A stretch of 64,000 nt of DNA from Alisma plantago-aquatica (lineage: Eukaryota; Streptophyta; Magnoliopsida; Alismatales; Alismataceae): positions 962,950,281 through 963,014,280 of the forward strand of contig OY856412.1 in the NCBI GenBank assembly GCA_963693085.1, written 5' to 3'. The translations under genes were made by a program, and so were the position numbers. Of this stretch, positions 60,080 through 64,000 are shown one piece after another. How positions within the stretch are numbered: position 1 is the stretch's first letter; every line of letters starts with the position of its first letter. The notes below the pieces were generated by a model, which worked only from the letters and a program-made list of their open reading frames with translations, was not told the origin of the DNA and searched no databases.

Positions 60080-61268
60080 TGTTGAATCTAGGGCTCTATA
60101 GGGGGTGAATAGAGCTTCAGAACTAGTATTCTACCTCATAATAGGTCTTACCCTCTCTTATAAGAAGCTCGATCCCTTCTCTTGGACATCTCCTCCGTGC
60201 AACAAGTCTTCAGCCTTGAGGGTTTACCCACCAAGCTCCTTGGATCTTTTGCCTTGTCCTTCTCCTTCACTTGGAGAAGATCTTCACACCTTCTTCAACC
60301 TTGAAGAAGAACACCAACTCCTCCTTCACTCGGAGAAGATCACTTCACCCTTTTCTCTTTAAGAAAGGGGATTGAGAAGATGGAAGGACTGAGAGCTTTA
60401 TAAGATAACAATGAGGTAGCTATCTTACAACATGCCTAACTCACTCATAATCACAAATTGATTTGTAAATTAGAGTGAGAGAAAGGGTCTCAAAGGGGCT
60501 TAGCACACTCAACTATAGCAAGGACCAAGGATAGCATGAATGAGCAACCTTGGAATGAACTCCAAGAGGTCCTATTTATAGTTGGGGGTGTCCCTTTAAG
60601 TTTGGGATCACTTAAGAACAAACAATAACCATTTTACAACTTGCAATGGATCTATTTTCATTTCTAACAACTCTCCAATGGTTGGAATCACTTTTTTCTG
60701 CATTTTTTGTATATTGCATTGGTAAAGTTTCAATAAAGTTAACTCGAATGATCCACTATCTAACAAAAACCAAATTTCAAATTATTGGTCAAGTTTTTCT
60801 TGGGGTAACTTGACCGATCACCTAAAATCAACTTTGTTCAGAAAGTTGGTCGGTCAAGTTCTGTGAGTGTACAACTCGACTGATCCAATCATTTCCAAAA
60901 TTTCATCACTGATAGGTCGATATTCAAACTCGACCGATAAAGTTATTGTGACAAGTTTTTCAAAATGTTTTTTAAGTGATCAAACGTTGGAATTAAGTGT
61001 CTGTGATTTTTTTTCTCAACTTAGCTACAAGTCATATCATCAACACAAATGATTACAAAAATATTTTAAGGTGGTTTGGAGTGTTTTCCATAAAAGTACA
61101 TTTTCATTTCTTTTGACTTGAACTTGGAAAAGCTATGGTTTGGTGAATTTGATCCTTTTCATGTACCTATTGCCTGAAATCAATCTTAAACAACCATATA
61201 AGGCACATATGAATGCAATGGTCAAGTCAATATCAAAATATGGACAATGTATAACTCTCAAGTCAACA
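60080..61268 (-). repeat. Copia element E, right (5') LTR
   Basis: On + it starts TGTTGAATCTAGGGCTC (60080) and ends CTCTCAAGTCAACA (61268), 1189 bp, a direct repeat of 37667-38853 (1187 bp) with visible divergence. TATAAATA on the minus strand at 60573-60580 is the likely promoter; transcription runs toward lower coordinates through gag and pol. Confidence 0.92.
60573..60580 (-). promoter_or_regulatory. TATA box of element E
   Basis: TATAAATA on the minus strand within the 5' LTR, conserved in position in the 3' LTR (38166-38175) where it reads AATATAAATA. Confidence 0.55.
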
Positions 61269-63062
61269 CCAATTCAATTCAAGATGCACATAATAAGGCA
61301 TTGGATTCACACTAGAACCCAAGTCAAGAAGTGCTTGGTCTATGAGGTGTGTTCCAATGTAGAAAGGAATGATAGGGGCACCATGATCTATCCTCTTCTT
61401 TGGAGTGGTGTGTTGAAACATGGAGCTCCCTTGCTCAGAGAGCTTGAGTTGCTTTTGTCATCCTCTTGATAGACTTTCTTTTGAATGTGTACATATATTT
61501 CAAAAATTTTGCATAGGAAGAAATTTGCTTAATGGCATACAACAAGGGGATATTGATGCCGACTTGTTTGTGGGTTTCCATGATATCTTCAATTTGCTTA
61601 TTATTCATTTTGGAGATAGAAGGCTATTCAAGTGCATTTGGTAAAGAAGGAAGTTGTGTGCTTGTCGTGTTTATATCAATAGAATCATCAATGATATCAC
61701 ATTTATCACAATATCGTCATCCATGATCACAATACCACCTTGACTGCCAATCATGGTATTATCACCCTACATCACAATATCACTGCCTTTAATCACTTTA
61801 TAAACCTATATTCACTCACAAAACTATCAACTGCTTTATCCCTTGGCTCCTCCAAAGTCTTCCCACTTATCAACATAGTTACAACCTTCACTTGCTTATG
61901 AGTAGAAGGGGATGAAGATTGTGGTGCCTATTGTGATCCTTGAGGCAGTGACCTTTGGTGTGGGGGTTTGGATTTTGTAGAATGAACTGTGGTTGAGATG
62001 GAGGTTGTTGTGTTGGTTGCTTTGGAGGGGGTTGATATTGATGTGTAGATTGTTTGTATGAATACATTGGAGGTGGAGTTTATTGGTAGTTGTATGTAGT
62101 TTGTGGGGATGGAGGAGCATATGGGTTAGGAGGCCCTTGGTATTGTTGCAATGTGGGAACTTTCACTTGTTGTGGGCCATAGATGCCTTGAGGATCACCC
62201 ATGGTTCCACCAACAGTATTGGGGTTTACCATGGTTTGGTACGGAAGCCTCCCCTCATCATGTATGGCAAGAGATAGAGAAATCTGACCAATCCTTTTCT
62301 CTAACTAGCTAATGATTTTTTCCATGAGAGGACACATACTTCTTCATATCATTAAGGCTTCTCAACTACCAAGGACTTCACCTATAAAGTTTGAGCTATC
62401 TTTTTACCCTTGATGTTGCATAGACTACCCTTGTCCTTCCTCCTCTTGCTTCCTAGAGAAATAAGAATGGTTCCTCCATTCTGGAGTATAAGAGTTTGAC
62501 ATTGGGCCTTGTTGTTTTGGTTTCCAAAAGATTATAGAGCTTGAACCTCATCACAAAGAGCCTCCACAATGTTGTTGGAGTGGCAAGAAGACCCCCCCCC
62601 ACATGATTCATCATGTCCTATTATATCTTCATCATTTGCATATTGGAGTAATTATTATGGAAATGGGGTGAAGCTGTCTGATTTCTATCACAATGCACAT
62701 ACACGTTAGAAGCACGATGATAGGAGTTTTCAACCAAGTGATCAAAGAGGGACCATGATTCTTTTGGAGGCTTGTGCATGAAAGCTCCACCACAAGATGA
62801 GTAAATCATTGTTTGACCCATTTTTGAAAGACCAGTGTAGAAAGATTGGACCAACTAACAGATGGGCACCTCCTGATGTGGGCAATCTCGCAACAACTTT
62901 TAGAACATTTCCCAAGTTTCACATAATTGCTCATTCTCCTTTTGGTTGAAGGAGGTAATTTGTCTTCACATCTTGGTCAACTTTTCAATAGGATAATTTT
63001 TTTTCAAGATGCAATCTTCATTTCCTCCCATGTGACAATCTCAGTCTTTGAAGAGTACCATT
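61269..63062 (-). pseudogene. D Gag and start of protease, Athila type
   Basis: Reading from the right: KWYSSKTEIVTWEEMKIA, ITSFNQKENEQLCETWE, LLRDCPHQEVPIC, then LVQSFYTGLSKMGQTM and CGGAFMHKPPKESWSLFDHL (62621-63060), which follow the Athila Gag layout (fitting F.Q.E.E...E.WE.FK.LL..CPHHG and VQ.FY.GL). A Gln/Pro-rich linker lies at about 61980-62170. Then INIPLLYAIKQISSYAKFLK (about 61505-61600), the Athila segment before protease, and LIDQALLDLGSSVN (about 61300-61345), the aspartic protease active site (DLGSS for DxG). E cuts the protease at 61268; the second half is at 36491-37666. Many stops are present. H cuts gag at 63062. Confidence 0.85.
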
Positions 63063-64000
63063 TGTCACGTGAAAACTGAGCGTTAAATGCAAGTGTACGT
63101 ATCGAAGTAATATAGGCCTTATGAGGCCCGAGTCGAACTCAGGGAATGTGAATTTCAGAAACTACTACTAACTGGTTGCGATCAGCTAAATCGATGGAAA
63201 AGTTGATTGATTTTGAAAAACAAAACAAAATAAAGAGAAAATAAAAGAGCGATGATTAAATGTTGGTTTAATCAAATTAGAATGGGAATCCTTAGGATTA
63301 AGGTTTCACCGTGAGGTCTCATTTCATGCAATTCTCCATAGCTAACATAACTCATCCCTTATCCTGGATGAGGCATGTAGTCAGAATTGTTCGCTTCCAC
63401 GATGCAATCCACTACCTAGTTCTAGGTCAATTCCATGCTAGTAGTAACTTATACCCTAGATCTAAGTGCATTAATTAATACTCTGGGTATCCACCATTAA
63501 CCGTACATTACCTTGTCTAAGGAATTTATAGGATAATGTTTTAATCATGCCTTTCCAACCACTAATCCTCTATCAAGAGCAATTAACAGTATTAGAAATA
63601 AACTATGGTGATCAAGCATAGAAAATTGCGATAGAAACACGATTACATATCAGTGAGAATTGAGACAAATTATGATAATCAATGGAAAATTGTCATACAG
63701 TAATTCCCTGAGCTATCCCCGGTCCTAAGGACAATGGGGATTAGCCCAACATGTTCATCTGAACGATACACATGGAGAAGAAATAGGAAAACATGGGGAA
63801 ACAAATGAGAATATGATGTAACCCCTGAAACGGAGAAAATCTGGATGATCCTCGGTGTGTGACGTGTGTTCTGCAACCTTCCGGCAGTAGAATCATCCTT
63901 CTACGGCTCCAACGTGTGTTCTGCAACCTTCCGGCGGTAGAATCATCCTTCTACGGCTCTCGAATCCTCCAAAACATTGCTTTCGGCTCCGTTCTTTGCT
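63063..64000 (-). mobile_element. Probable LTR H, cut by window end
   Basis: D gag reading stops at 63062 and new sequence begins TGTCACGTGAAAACTGAGCG, followed by TGCAAGTGTACGTATCGAAG and GAGTCGAACTCAGGGAA. On the minus strand this gives an end ...ACTTGCATTTAACGCTCAG.. then CACGTGACA, the character of an Athila/Tat LTR 3' end. The pentamer before it is CCATT; the matching target duplication would lie outside the window. No coding frame is visible. It contains a 50-bp tandem duplication near the window edge. Confidence 0.5.
63862..63961. repeat. 50-bp tandem duplication in H
   Basis: Copies 63862-63911 and 63912-63961 both start ACGTGTGTTCTGCAACCTTC and end CTTCTACGGCTC-like. They differ at very few positions (CGGCAGTAG versus CGGCGGTAG). 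The unit contains a small inverted repeat (GTAGAA..TTCTAC). Confidence 0.9.

Larger units (their letters stand above)
37662..61273 (-). mobile_element. Element E: SIRE-like copia retrotransposon with nested insertions
   Basis: 23.6 kb from LTR to LTR (37667-61268), minus strand, inserted in the protease gene of D. The order from the right is LTR, primer site, gag, zinc knuckle, protease, integrase, RT, RNase H, extra ORF region, polypurine tract, LTR. The gag-protease-integrase-RT order is that of Ty1/copia, and the extra ORF region after pol plus the RT sequence point to the SIRE-like lineage. Solo LTR C (54933-58251), CACTA element G (45280-51753) and probably J (about 40110-43359) were inserted later. 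Both gag and pol are broken by stops and frameshifts. Confidence 0.9.

Noticed and set aside
62590..62601. C run that might mark an insertion end
   Set aside because: A homopolymer inside the D gag region. The reading continues on both sides, so it is slippage or sequence error.

Overview
The window is plant nuclear DNA, AT-rich and made almost entirely of nested transposable elements. I see no host protein gene, rRNA or tRNA that I can support. The pointers to a flowering plant with a repeat-rich genome are Athila-type Ty3/gypsy pol, SIRE-like Ty1/copia pol, a CACTA element with Transposase_24 and Ulp1 domains, plant L1 remnants and very large gypsy LTRs. I cannot name the species. Letters A to J below are my own labels.

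Left part (1-14.3 kb). B is an LTR end (1-1435, read on +) sitting inside the left LTR of A. A is a minus-strand, apparently non-coding gypsy-type element: left LTR to 3602, interior 3603-7762, right LTR 7763-10982. A in turn abuts a decayed L1-type LINE ORF2 (10983 to about 12770). A featureless stretch follows.

The backbone of the rest is D, a minus-strand Athila-like element. Its gag and protease start lie at 61269-63062, its protease end and RT at 36491-37666, its RT, RNase H and integrase at 26409-28830, its 3' region at 17608-22306, and its probable 3' LTR at about 14324-17607. D was broken by H (an LTR from 63063 to beyond the window), E (copia, 37667-61268), F (a non-autonomous gypsy-type element, 28831-36490, target duplication AAAGC), I (a 4.1-kb solo LTR, 22307-26408) and a LINE 3' fragment (20358-20691, 16-bp target duplication).

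E has two 1.19-kb LTRs and the order gag, zinc knuckle, integrase, RT, RNase H, then a third ORF region. E was itself hit by C (solo LTR 54933-58251, perfect target duplication GATTT), G (CACTA element 45280-51753, target duplication GAT) and probably J (LTR-like block, about 40110-43359).

The most interesting unit is G. It carries a 13-exon gene whose product joins a Transposase_24 region to a Ulp1-type cysteine protease with its catalytic residues in place, but it has no TNP2-type transposase. Upstream of that gene lie two 384-bp direct repeats, each with a 190-bp fold-back, and a GC-rich leader. F is the second point of interest: its interior holds only a decayed ORF of about 460 codons that I do not recognise. 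I found no cellular system, defence locus or biosynthetic cluster.
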